From an uncultured Saprospiraceae bacterium (GTDB lineage: Bacteria > Bacteroidota > Bacteroidia > Chitinophagales > Saprospiraceae): 64,000 bases of DNA. Location: contig CALMSO010000056.1 in assembly GCA_937872385.1 (NCBI GenBank), forward strand, positions 124,001 through 188,000, in the 5' to 3' direction. This document shows positions 52,263 to 62,200 of this stretch, in pieces. The position numbers and the translations under genes are program-made. Every line of letters begins with the position of its first letter. Positions within the stretch are counted from its first letter, which is position 1. The notes under the pieces were generated by a model, which made no database searches, had not been told where the DNA came from, and saw only the letters and a program-made list of their open reading frames with translations.

Positions 52263-53909
52263 TTATTGCGCCTGCAACACCTGACGATAGCGCGTCCGAT
52301 CTTTGAGCAGGCTAATAGCCTCGCGCACTTCCTGGTCGTTGCGCAAGCCGATTTTAATTTTGCCTTTTTGATAGAAATAGCGCCCTACGATTTCCTTTTC
52401 GATCAAATCTACAAGCGTGGGCTGATACTCCATAAAGTCGCGTTTTTTGGCGGCAGCTACCTTGTTTTCTAAGGTTTTTATTTCCGCGTCAAGCGCAAAA
52501 CCGTCTTTATCCGATTTCTCGCGGAGTTGTTTGAGCAGCTTCTCGCTTTCGGTTTCATAGCTAAAATTGCGGCTGCCAACGTAGGCAACAAAGTCGTCGA
52601 ATTCCGTGAATTTGAAATCAACGGCGTTGGTCAGAGCCGGTTTTTTCAAGCAATACTGCGTGGCGTAGTCAAAAATAAGGTTTTGCTCAATGAGGCTGCG
52701 CACGATGGCATCATCGGCTGGGTGGTCCAGCAGGATATCGGGCTTCACGCCGCCGCCGTCCAATACGGTACGACCGTTGCGTGTTTTGAAAGGTGTGCGG
52801 CGGCTATCGGGAATGATGACCGGCTCGCCGTTGCGGTATTCTACACTTTGGATGCAGCGTCCGCTGGGAATGTAATACTTGGCAGTAGTAAGTTTCAGTT
52901 TGGAATTGTAGCCCACATCGCGGGTGTTTTGTACGAGACCCTTGCCATAAGAGCGCTGACCGAGCAATATGCCCCGATCATAATCTTGAATGACGCCGGA
53001 GACAATTTCTGAGGCCGAGGCCGAGCCTTTATCTATCAGTACGGCTAATGGTATGTCGGTATCTACGGGGGCGCCCATCGTTTTGAAAGCCTGATCCCAT
53101 TCTTTCACCTTGCCTTTGGTGGTAGCTACCAACTCGCCACGCGGAATGAAGGTATTGGTCACATTGACCGCTTCATTGAGAAGACCGCCGCCGTTGCCAC
53201 GCAAGTCGAGTATGACGCCTTTCAGGCCGGGGTTTTTCGTTTTCATTTCCTTGATGGCATTGGCTACATTGCGGCCAGCATCGCGGGTGAAGGTGGTGAG
53301 TGCTACGTAAGCGATATCATCGGCTACCATATCATAATGTGGTACATTGGGCACATCTACTTCGCTGCGGGTGAGCATAATGTCAAGCGTACCGGGCGTA
53401 CCGGGGCGTTGTACGTTGAGCTTCACGACCGTACCTGGAAAGCCGCGCAGCACTTCATTCAGGGCTTCGACGGTTTTGTTGCGGGCGTCTTTGCCATCTA
53501 TGGCGAGAATTTGGTCGCCTACCTTGAGTCCGGCTTTATCGGCGGGTTGACCTTCGTACAGCTCGGTGATGGTTACGTATTCGCCCATGAGGCGGCTCTG
53601 GGCGCCAATGCCATTGTAGCGGCCTTCGGTCAGAAAGCGATAGCCTTCAATGTCCGATTCGGAAATATAGTTGGTAAATGGATCGAGTGATTCTACCATA
53701 GCATCAATGCCGGTGCGCATTAGCTTGCCGGGGTCGAGGTCGTCCACGTAGTAAGTGTTCAGCTCCTTGTACAAATTAGCAAATATCTCGATATTTTTGG
53801 TAATTTCGAAGTACTTGTTGTTGTCTAATTGGAGGGTAGTGGCCAAGCTCAGCGCTACGATAACGGCGAGGATGGAGAGTTTGAATGGTCGCTTCATATT
53901 ATTATTCAT
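52263..53909 (-). CDS. S41-family C-terminal processing protease
   Basis: The product has 548 residues with an N-terminal signal or anchor (SILAVIVALSLATTLQL). A PDZ domain (about 95-170, VTITELYEGQPADKAGLKVGD in parts) precedes the tail-specific catalytic core. GSASASEIVSG holds the Ser (298) and YGKGLVQ the Lys (323), at the spacing of the Prc/CtpA Ser-Lys dyad. It cleaves C-terminal tails of envelope proteins. Confidence 0.93.
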   Translation of the reverse strand: MNNNMKRPFKLSILAVIVALSLATTLQLDNNKYFEITKNIEIFANLYKELNTYYVDDLDPGKLMRTGIDAMVESLDPFTNYISESDIEGYRFLTEGRYNGIGAQSRLMGEYVTITELYEGQPADKAGLKVGDQILAIDGKDARNKTVEALNEVLRGFPGTVVKLNVQRPGTPGTLDIMLTRSEVDVPNVPHYDMVADDIAYVALTTFTRDAGRNVANAIKEMKTKNPGLKGVILDLRGNGGGLLNEAVNVTNTFIPRGELVATTKGKVKEWDQAFKTMGAPVDTDIPLAVLIDKGSASASEIVSGVIQDYDRGILLGQRSYGKGLVQNTRDVGYNSKLKLTTAKYYIPSGRCIQSVEYRNGEPVIIPDSRRTPFKTRNGRTVLDGGGVKPDILLDHPADDAIVRSLIEQNLIFDYATQYCLKKPALTNAVDFKFTEFDDFVAYVGSRNFSYETESEKLLKQLREKSDKDGFALDAEIKTLENKVAAAKKRDFMEYQPTLVDLIEKEIVGRYFYQKGKIKIGLRNDQEVREAISLLKDRTRYRQVLQAQ

Positions 53910-54030
53910 TTTTTTTGAAAGCGGGAAATTATAACAATAACACTATTTTTACAAAAAACAGCCGTTACGGGGGAATTATTGTCAAATTTCCCTGATTTTA
54001 ACCAAAGATGCAAGTATTGTGCTACAATTA

Positions 54031-54804
54031 TCAAGCCAAAAATTGTCGAAGGGTTTGTAAAAGCGCCTCCGGCTGGTCGGCGTGCACCCAGTGCCCGGCA
54101 TTTTCGATAGTATGCAAGGTCGCTTTGGGGAAGCGGCTGCGGATGTCATTCCAGTCGGTATCGAGTATGTAATTTGATTTTGCGCCACGCACAAAAAGTG
54201 TTTCACTATCAAAGGTTTGCGCACCCTGTACCGCCGCGAGGATGTCCGCATAGTGCCGGTGGATGGCTTCAAAGTTCATCTTCCACTCAAAATCGCCCGC
54301 TGAGGTGCGCGAGAGGTTTTTCATCAGAAACAGAATGGTGCTGTCGGGTTCTTCGGGCAAGCGCTGCCGGAGGAAGGTTTCGGCCTCGCTGCGTTCCTTT
54401 ATTTTGCTCAGATCTATTGCCAGCAAAGCATTCAGGATATGCGCGTGCCCACCGGCGTAAGCCTTCGGGGCGATGTCCACCACTACGAGTTTGTCCACCA
54501 TATCGGGGTATTCGAGTGCGAATTGCATCGCAGTTTTGCCACCCATGGAGTGCCCCATAATGTGGGCTTTAAACATCCAATGGCTTTCCATAAAATAGTG
54601 CAGGTCAGCGGCCATAGCCGGATAGTCCATGTGGTCGTAATGCGGGGAGCGCCCGTGGTTGCGCTGGTCGAGGATATACACGGTGTAGCTGGCTGCTAAT
54701 TGTTTGCCAATGGTTTGCCAATTGTCCAAAGTGCCGAACATACCGTGCAGGATGATGAGTGGGTCGCCCTGCCCGAAGGTTTTGTAGTTGAGTTCCGGAT
54801 TCAA
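54031..54804 (-). CDS. Alpha/beta hydrolase (esterase YbfF-like)
   Basis: The product has 257 residues. The oxyanion HGMFG is near residue 20, the nucleophile is Ser86 in MGHSMGGK, and the His is in AGHWVHAD near the end. LDQRNHGRSPH is typical of the YbfF subgroup. The start is TTG 54804; an in-frame TAA precedes it and the next ATG would lose conserved HG residues. Confidence 0.88.
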   Translation of the reverse strand: MNPELNYKTFGQGDPLIILHGMFGTLDNWQTIGKQLAASYTVYILDQRNHGRSPHYDHMDYPAMAADLHYFMESHWMFKAHIMGHSMGGKTAMQFALEYPDMVDKLVVVDIAPKAYAGGHAHILNALLAIDLSKIKERSEAETFLRQRLPEEPDSTILFLMKNLSRTSAGDFEWKMNFEAIHRHYADILAAVQGAQTFDSETLFVRGAKSNYILDTDWNDIRSRFPKATLHTIENAGHWVHADQPEALLQTLRQFLA

Positions 54805-54860
54805 ATGTGCTAATTTTTAATGCTGTTTACACAACGATTGGCACACGTAAAAAGTTTGCC

Positions 54861-55580
54861 TCAGGTCAATTGGCGCGCTTGCTGGAGCGGCCGTAGCCCT
54901 TGCCAGCTTCCTTCTTCTGCATAAGGCGCAAAACGGGCGAAGAGTTCTTCGCTGTACCAGCCTAATTCGCGGGTTTTTTTTACCACCTCGCTATGGTAGC
55001 GGCTTTGGTAGGCATAGGCTTTCATCAGGTGGGTGCTTTGCCATAGGCTGAAAGTAGCCTGCTGGATGAGCGGCAGTTCGCCCACTCCTACCGAAAAAAC
55101 AAGCCCTTCGCGGCGCTCTACGGAGCGGCTTACCGGCGGTACAAACCTCCAGAAACGCCACAAATGCCGTGGATAAATCGTAGCGCGGGTGAGCACGCCC
55201 ACTGGTTGCTCGTCATCAGCTTGGCCGCTGGCGCGGAAAGGCTCTACGCCGTCCCATTGCCCATGGGCCATCACGGCACGCATGAATAGCGTCCATTGCT
55301 CGGCGCTTTGAGTGCAATAGGTTTTGAAAAGTGGATGCGTATCGAAAAAATGACGGGCGTCGTGCTCGGTATCCCAAACAGCTAGCAAGCCATACACGCC
55401 CAGATTGGGTAGAACGCTGAAGCCGTTGCCGCTACCGCTGCCGAGCATTTTGCCAAATTGTAAACCCTGAATAGCGCGTAAAGCTTTGGGTGCCAGTCCC
55501 ATCTGTCCGAAGGCCCACCAGCGCTGGCGCAGCCCTCGGTAGCGAAAAAAAGTGATGGTGACGATTTGTTGCGTAATCAT
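54861..55580 (-). CDS. Spheroidene monooxygenase (CrtA)-like protein
   Basis: The product has 239 residues. It matches CrtA-like enzymes with GLQFGKMLGSGSGNGF, GVLTRATIYPRHLWRFWRFV, GVGELPLIQQATFSLW and GWYSEELFARFAPY. CrtA adds a keto group to carotenoids. No carotenoid gene cluster is next to it, so the physiological substrate is uncertain. Confidence 0.78.
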   Translation of the reverse strand: MITQQIVTITFFRYRGLRQRWWAFGQMGLAPKALRAIQGLQFGKMLGSGSGNGFSVLPNLGVYGLLAVWDTEHDARHFFDTHPLFKTYCTQSAEQWTLFMRAVMAHGQWDGVEPFRASGQADDEQPVGVLTRATIYPRHLWRFWRFVPPVSRSVERREGLVFSVGVGELPLIQQATFSLWQSTHLMKAYAYQSRYHSEVVKKTRELGWYSEELFARFAPYAEEGSWQGLRPLQQARQLT

Positions 55581-55603
55581 GCAATGGGTAACAAACGAGG
55601 GGC

Positions 55604-55690
55604 GTTGCGGTTTATAACTCGCTATTCGCGGTTTGCTATTCGCTATTCGCCGCTCACCAGTTCACCCGCTCACCTGTTCACCTGTTCATA
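55604..55690 (+). repeat. Degenerate TTCGC/CTCACC tandem repeat
   Basis: The spacer 55581-55816 carries GCTATTCGCGGTTTGCTATT and further units, then CGCTCACC/GTTCACC units. It is in the same family as the other gene-end repeats, and there is no ORF through it. Confidence 0.6.
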
Positions 55691-55816
55691 ACATTTTAAA
55701 CGCCAAAAAAATCGCAATAAACTGATTATCAATTGTGTAGATATTTTATCCAATAACAGCTAACAAATAACATGAATAAAATAACCAGGCCTCATCATAA
55801 CTTATAGGCAACAATT

Positions 55817-57058
55817 TTATACCATAAAAGTAAGCGCGAAGGCTAATACCGAGGCGATGAGACCATACATAAAAATGGCATAACAAATGCGGAGGTACTG
55901 ATACTTTTTGGCTAATACCACGCCGAGGTAGTAGAGGTCTTTGGTCATAGAGCTGTAGAGGAAGTCGCTGTCGCGGATCATTTCCATCATGCCCCAGTGA
56001 AAGTCTTCGAGCTCCATATTGTAAAAATTGCCGAAAAACAGCAGATTGGCGCGTTTTTGCTCAATATCGGCGCGGGTGAGCTTGTTTTTGGTCACCTTGG
56101 GTTGGGTAGCTAAAATGGCAAAAACCAGCGCGGCCAAGCAAACCGTCAGTAGCAGAATGGTGGGTGCCAGCAGGTAAGGGCTGGCGCTGAGGCGCGGCAT
56201 GAGCGAAGTGACGACAATGGAGATGATAATGGCATTGACGCTGAGCATGATGTTGGCCTTGTTGTCGGCGATGGAGCTGAGGTTGATATGGGTGCGGTAG
56301 ATATTGCGATACATAGTTTCCACGCCGCGGCCGAGGTCGAGTTCCTTGAGGGTCATCCCGCTTTTGTCGAGCGATTGTTGTATTTTTTTGAGTTTTTTCT
56401 CCTCCTTGCGCTCTTTTTTTTCGATATCTTCGATGAGGTCAACGGTATCAGGATTGATGCGCAGCTTGTGCTTGAGTAGTTGCCGGATGTGCTTTTGTTT
56501 ACGTTTGTCGTAGAGTTCGTGCGCTACTTCTGTATAATAGCGGTGCGTGGTCATAAAGTCGAGTTCAAAATTGACCCATTCTTCCTCGGTCATAATGAGG
56601 TTTTTGGTGAGCAGGAGTTCCTGCCGCAGGCGAGTACAGTGCTCCCAATAGAGTTTGCTGCCGAGATGGCTCAGGTCGGCGTCGCAGAGTATTTTGGCCA
56701 GGAGATTGGGGGGCTCTGCATTGAGGCGAGTAGCTTGGATGCAGGCGAGCACCATTTGGATATCGGCTTCGGCGTAGCCCCGTTGTTGCATGAAGTGGCG
56801 AGCATGTTGGCCGCTGCGGTTTTCGTGTTCTTCGGCTCCTTCGGCATAGCCCATATCATGAAACCAAGCAGCTACGGTCAGTATTTCCAGCTCTTTTTCG
56901 GATAAATTGTAGCCTGCGGCAATTTGTTGGGCCGCCACCACTACTTCCACGACGTGCGGAAAGTTGTGAAACACATATTTTTCGGCAAAATGTTCCCGAT
57001 AAAATGCCTCTACGTGTTGGCGGACGACGGTTGGCAGTTCGTTTTGCGTTTCTGTCAT
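55817..57058 (-). CDS. HD domain fused to a Pycsar-effector-like (PycTM, DUF5706) membrane domain
   Basis: The product has 413 residues from ATG 57058. The N-terminal HD domain (about 10-180) has HNFPHV, WFHDMGY and CDADLSHLG. A charged coiled linker (about 205-250) follows, then the PycTM signature HINLSSIADNKANIML and three TM helices (about 273-290, 296-317 and 389-411). PycTM is the effector module of Pycsar anti-phage signalling; HD domains of this type cleave phosphodiester or phosphomonoester bonds. No nucleotide cyclase gene is adjacent. Confidence 0.82.
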   Translation of the reverse strand: MTETQNELPTVVRQHVEAFYREHFAEKYVFHNFPHVVEVVVAAQQIAAGYNLSEKELEILTVAAWFHDMGYAEGAEEHENRSGQHARHFMQQRGYAEADIQMVLACIQATRLNAEPPNLLAKILCDADLSHLGSKLYWEHCTRLRQELLLTKNLIMTEEEWVNFELDFMTTHRYYTEVAHELYDKRKQKHIRQLLKHKLRINPDTVDLIEDIEKKERKEEKKLKKIQQSLDKSGMTLKELDLGRGVETMYRNIYRTHINLSSIADNKANIMLSVNAIIISIVVTSLMPRLSASPYLLAPTILLLTVCLAALVFAILATQPKVTKNKLTRADIEQKRANLLFFGNFYNMELEDFHWGMMEMIRDSDFLYSSMTKDLYYLGVVLAKKYQYLRICYAIFMYGLIASVLAFALTFMV

Positions 57059-57227
57059 AGTATATTGTTCTGACCGGTGAATATACTGAAAAACCGAAGA
57101 TTGCTGCAAAAGAACGTCTGGGAAAGCTGGGATATTGCCAAAAAAGAAAAGGCAGCACGCGCCGGTAAAGGGTACATACTGCCTATTTTAAATGATAACA
57201 GTCGGATGATGTCTTTTAGTCGAGGTG

Positions 57228-57629
57228 TTATAACGCACAATTCAGCATCCAATGTACGCCAAAACGATCGGTGAGCATTCCAAAACGCGCCCCCCAAAAG
57301 GTGTCCTGTAATTCCGTGGTGACCACGCCACCCTTAGACAGCTTATTAAAAATGGTTTCTTGATCCTGTACATTAGTCAGACTAATATTCAGTATTACAT
57401 TCGAGCCCATCGTTACCGAATATTCGGGTGGGCAGTCGGAAGCCATCAGTAGCATATTGCCTACGCGGAGTTCGGCGTGCATAACCTGGTTTTTATAATC
57501 ATCTGGCACTTCTTGCTGCGCCTCTGCAAATGTCTGGACAGACAATTCGCCGCCGAGGCAGTCGCGGTAAAACTGCATAGCATCTTTGCAAGTGCCGGTA
57601 AAGTTCAGATACGGATTGAGTCCAATCAT
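57228..57629 (-). CDS. VOC-family protein (PhnB-like)
   Basis: The product has 133 residues from ATG 57629. It is a beta-alpha-beta paired fold with NPYLNFTGTCKDAMQFY, HAELRVGNMLLMASD and FGMLTDRFGVHWML, as in glyoxalase/PhnB-like small enzymes. The substrate is unknown. It is just downstream of the SRPBCC/GyrI gene on the same strand. Confidence 0.88.
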   Translation of the reverse strand: MIGLNPYLNFTGTCKDAMQFYRDCLGGELSVQTFAEAQQEVPDDYKNQVMHAELRVGNMLLMASDCPPEYSVTMGSNVILNISLTNVQDQETIFNKLSKGGVVTTELQDTFWGARFGMLTDRFGVHWMLNCAL

Positions 57630-57685
57630 AGTAGGATGATAATTTAAAAAGATGAAAAATCGGGTTTGTTTTAAAAAAAGAACCG

Positions 57686-58690
57686 TCATTGTTTCAGCGG
57701 ATAGTACACACGCGTAAGCCATTTCGAGGTATCAGGCTCAGTGGTGGGGTCAGTAACGTACTCTTCCCACACTGGCTCACCGGCCTCCTGCCCATGCTCG
57801 CGGAGGTATTCATCCATAGCGTAGTGCGCCTCGGCAGTGCCGTCGTAGCTACCATAGTAGTCAATCACGAGCAGCCTGCCAGCAGGTATTTCTACGATGT
57901 CAAAGCCGGGTACGCTGGCTTTGGTAGCAATAGGTACGGCATGCGCCATGTCGGTTTTGCCATTGGCTTCGTCCCAGACAAAGAACAGGCCGCAGGGCAT
58001 TCCGGTCATTTCGAGGCCTGCCTGCTGGGCCGCAGCGAATACTTTGGGCAGGTTTTGCTGGTAGCGCGCGCTGATTTCGGAAATAGTTACCGTTTCGCGC
58101 AAGGCGAGGAAATACTTTGTTGGAGCATCCATTACTTGAATGGCGTGACCCCGGTACTTTTTGTTGGTTTCAATCATGGTTTTAAGTTTGTTTAATCCTT
58201 TTTCATAATCTTTTCCTACCATTCCGGCGATGTCGAGAAACAAATTCATTACATTCATCGGGTAAGGGGTGGTGGTCGAAAATCCCCAGGTCATTTCGGT
58301 GCCTCCGGCCGCGTCGGCTAATGCCATAAAAGCCTCGGCTTCGCCCTGCCCTTTGAAGCGCAGGTGGGTTTCTACCCTTTCGTCAGGTACGATGGCGGTG
58401 ATTTCCTGCTCGCCCACACCAACGTCTTTGTTGCCCGCCCATTTGTAAATGGAGCCAACCGTGCCGTCGGTTCCGACGATTTCGCTGGTCATATTTGGGT
58501 CGAGTTCATTCCAGGGAGACCAGGTCTGTTGTTGTGCATGGTATTGCAAGTAAGGGAACACAGTTGCACGGGGTGCGTTGATCACGATAGATTTTTCGGT
58601 AGCGACGGTACGCGGGGCGATGAGACCCAGTACGAGTACGAGGACGATGAGCATCGCCAGCACTACGCCAATGGTTTTAAGCGCTTTCAT
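57686..58690 (-). CDS. SRPBCC plus GyrI-like domain protein
   Basis: The product has 334 residues. An N-terminal hydrophobic helix (about 7-25) is a membrane anchor or signal. A START/SRPBCC ligand-binding domain (about 33-180) has the VINAPRATVFPYL start, and a GyrI-like (AraC effector-binding) domain (about 188-334) follows. The two folds together suggest small-molecule binding. Function unknown. Confidence 0.8.
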   Translation of the reverse strand: MKALKTIGVVLAMLIVLVLVLGLIAPRTVATEKSIVINAPRATVFPYLQYHAQQQTWSPWNELDPNMTSEIVGTDGTVGSIYKWAGNKDVGVGEQEITAIVPDERVETHLRFKGQGEAEAFMALADAAGGTEMTWGFSTTTPYPMNVMNLFLDIAGMVGKDYEKGLNKLKTMIETNKKYRGHAIQVMDAPTKYFLALRETVTISEISARYQQNLPKVFAAAQQAGLEMTGMPCGLFFVWDEANGKTDMAHAVPIATKASVPGFDIVEIPAGRLLVIDYYGSYDGTAEAHYAMDEYLREHGQEAGEPVWEEYVTDPTTEPDTSKWLTRVYYPLKQ

Positions 58691-58990
58691 ACGGATGGTT
58701 TTTGTTTGCTTATGAAAATGTTTTAAAATATTGCAAATATATGTTTTTTAAAACAAATTATTGTTTTTTAAAGTGTTTTTTTCTTTTTAACAGCTAGTGA
58801 TTTTTGAAGTCAGACAAATTGAGCAATCCGAAAGGCAAGTCACAAAAATGATCGGGTGGCCAACTTTGGCGCGGATTTTGCAGATTAAAAGGTCAACGCA
58901 GCATACAATGCGCACCCTTTAGCCGTTTTTTAAAAAGCGGAGAATGTCGTGCAACTGCGCAATTATAGAAAAAAAATATATTTCAGCTAT

Positions 58991-59020
58991 TTGATTTGAA
59001 CATGGACAAGATTACCTTTG
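58991..59020 (+). promoter_or_regulatory. Distal promoter of the giant secreted protein gene
   Basis: TTG (58991-58993), a 19-bp spacer and TACCTTTG (59013-59020) exactly fit the Bacteroidota pattern. Confidence 0.55.
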
Positions 59021-59112
59021 CAAAAGAGAAAAATTCCAACAGTAAACCCTCTGACGCTTTACCAACCTGCCCCCGATTTATCTGTTATACACCACAAGTT
59101 GTTTACCAGCCA

Positions 59113-59143
59113 TTGAAAAGCAGCGCAGAAGCCCTTATCTTTG
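59113..59143 (+). promoter_or_regulatory. Proximal promoter of the giant secreted protein gene
   Basis: TTG (59113-59115), a 20-bp spacer and TATCTTTG (59136-59143), 64 bp before the ATG at 59208. Confidence 0.6.
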
Positions 59144-59207
59144 CTGTAATTTTCAAGGCAGAAGAGGCTATGTATATTCCAAAACCGATTATTAAAGCAT
59201 TGATCCC

Positions 59208-62200
59208 ATGACACAATTTTACCAAAAACTGTTGGCAAGGCGCATCCGGCCTATTTTGCTTTTTGCGTATGCTGCATTGCCGATGTGCTGCCTGTGGCCA
59301 AGCACTGGCGGATTCTTGTCTGCGCAAACCTTTCCCGTTGAGATTTCTAATCTGCCTGCCGGCAAAAGCATTACCATCACCTACAAAGTCACTGTAAACA
59401 AGCCATTAGAGCCGCGTACCACGCTGACTGTCAGCGACCAAGTATCGCTCATCGGTCAAGGTATTGGCACCATTCTAAGTGACGACCCGGATACGCCTGC
59501 CCCAAATGACCCGACCCAGACCGCTGTGGCCGGGTGCTCTATCTTGCGGGTGGAGGCCAGCGCGCCCGTTTGTGGCGGGAACAATCGCTACAGCGTAGAT
59601 ATTTCCGTTGTACAGGATGGCGACCCGCCCCTGACGGGCAATTTGGTGATAGAAGCGGCGGGCCAGCTCTTCATCACACCAGTAGAACCCGACGCAGCGC
59701 CCCAGCTTGTTATTATCACATTGCCTGCCAACGGGCAAATGGTGGATGTCACGGCCTATTATTCCGATTTACCTTCTTGCACTTTTGCCGCGCCGGCTTT
59801 GTTTCGGGCGCCAGCGGGCTGCGGGCGTATCAGTGCGCGGGTTTGGGAAGACATTAATGGTGATGGCATTCAAAACGACGGCCCCAACGGCATTCCCAAC
59901 GTGCGGGTCATTTTACTAAGTTGTGCCGGACAGCCTTTAGATACAAGCTTAACCAATGCCTCCGGCCGGTACCTGTTCACCGAATTACCGCCGAATGATT
60001 ATAAGCTGCGCTTCGATTTCAGTACGGCGGCGCCTGTTTTTGCCAATGTGGTAGCTACTTTGAAAAATGCAACCGTTGATACGCTGGATTCTAATATCAA
60101 TCCGGGCACGAAAGAAACCGACTGCTTCTTCCTCGGTGCGGGCGAAGAAATACGCCACCAAGATGCTGGAGTGTACGTGCCTGCCCAAATCGGTAATTTG
60201 GCTTGGCGCGACCAGAACCGGAACCATATTTTTGATGCTGGCGATTTGCCCTTAGCTGGTGTACCTGTAAAACTCTACGCCTGCTCGGATACGCTGGGGC
60301 TTCATCCTTTGGCTACGCAAACGACAGGTGCCAACGGGATGTATCTGTTTACGGGGCTGGCTCCGGGGCGCTACAAGGTGCATTTCGGCTTTCCACCAAC
60401 GGGCATTTATGAGCGCGTGACGCCCAATGTGGGCAATGATTTTACGGATAGTGATGCTGGGCCGGATGGCTTTACGGGTTGCTATACGGTACAATCGCGG
60501 CAGCAGGAGCTGAGCGTGGATGCCGGCTATACTTTTTGTCCGCCTGCTTCCTCCATGGTTTGTCGCAGCGGCGTCAACATCAATATGGGCGAAAGCTGTG
60601 AAGTGGAAGTAACGCCGGATATGCTGCTGACCACCTCGCCGCCGTGCCTTTCTACTTACGAAGTGCGCATCCGCGACAGCCAGGGCAGGAATATTGGCAA
60701 TACCGTGACGAGCGCACAAGTGGGGCAAACTCTGCTGGCAACCGTTATTGACAAACAGTCGGGAGCGTCTTGCTCCGGCAATATTACTATTTTTGACCAG
60801 CGCCGCCCGACCATCGTCTGCCCACCCAATACCAACAAAGCTCGCTACGCCCAGCAGGTACAAATCATCAGCAGTACGCTGAGCCAAATCAACAATTCAG
60901 CGAACTTGTCCACGTTTAGTTGTTTCCAGCCGATTATCAACCCTGGCGGCGGCAATCATTTTTACGAATATTACCTTTTCACAGTTGACAGAGAGGACGT
61001 TTATACTTTTGAATTTTCATCCGATTTTGGTGCAGGAGCCGCCCTGCTTTACCTCGGCGAAAAAGACAACAACAGCTTTTTGTGCGAAGACTTGGTGGCG
61101 CAGAGCTATATCAGTTTTACGAATGGCGTATTTTTTACACAACTGAACCCCATCACGCGCATTACGATGCAACTGCAACCGGGGCAACCCTACACGCTGC
61201 TCACCACTTCGCGCGCGCCCGGAGCTACCGGGGCTTTTTTCTGGGCAGCTTACAGCGATGGTACCGGCCTGATCAACGGCATTCAACCCATTGCCACACA
61301 GGCGCAATACGATCTTATTTGCAATGATTTGAATCAAATACTCAACAATCCGCAGAGTCTGGCTTTCACCGGCACACCGGAGGTAATGGATAATTGTACC
61401 CGTCCGGTGACGAATATTACTTTCACGGATCAGCTAAGCCCTGGTAGTGATTGCACTGGCGCTATTATCACGCGTACTTTTACCGCTACCGATGCCTCCG
61501 GAAACTCCGCGCAATGCACCCAAGTTATCAGCGTGCGCAAGCCCACCTTAGCCGATGTCATCAATCCGCCGCTTAGCGTTTTTTTAGAATGCAACGACGA
61601 CTTTGTGCTCGATATTAATGGCAATCCGCATCCGATGACTACGGGCTACCCTTTAGTGAAAACGGCTTTTGGCAATCAGCGTCTTTCGCCTGCCTATTGC
61701 AATATCAGTGCGACTTATATAGACCGGCCGCGCGCCACAGGCTGCTCGGATACCTACACCTTGCTACGTGAATGGACCATTCTCGACATTTGCAATATTG
61801 GCAGTATCGTTCGGTTCAATCAGTTCATTCGCGTGGGCGATAGCACTCCGCCTACCATTACCTGCCCCAGCACGGGCTTAGCCGGCGATACGCTCACCTT
61901 TTCTACGACGCCCTTTGCCTGTAGCGCTACCTTCGACGTGCCAGCACCGGGTATTGCTGATAATTGCTCCAGCTCCACTTTCAGAGCGGAGGTACTATCG
62001 GATACATTGGTGCCCATTTTTGATAATTTCGGTTTTGTGATTGATTTTGAATGGCAAGTTTTCGTCAGAGCTATGGTACAATCCACCGGCTCTCTGCGGG
62101 TGAGCAATATCCCCTTGGGCAATCATCGCCTGCGTTATACCGTGACCGATGCCTGCGGCAATAGCGCGGTGATAGAATGTCCATTCAAAGTGCTGGATCG

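Larger units (their letters stand above)
58691..59207. other. AT-rich spacer with tandem promoters
   Basis: 517 bp without a convincing gene; the open frame 58996-59211 looks like leader sequence. Its right half carries the two promoter patterns listed separately. Confidence 0.55.

Noticed and set aside
58996..59211. Plus-strand ORF of 71 codons
   Set aside because: Covers the promoter region of the giant secreted gene; no hydrophobic or domain pattern.
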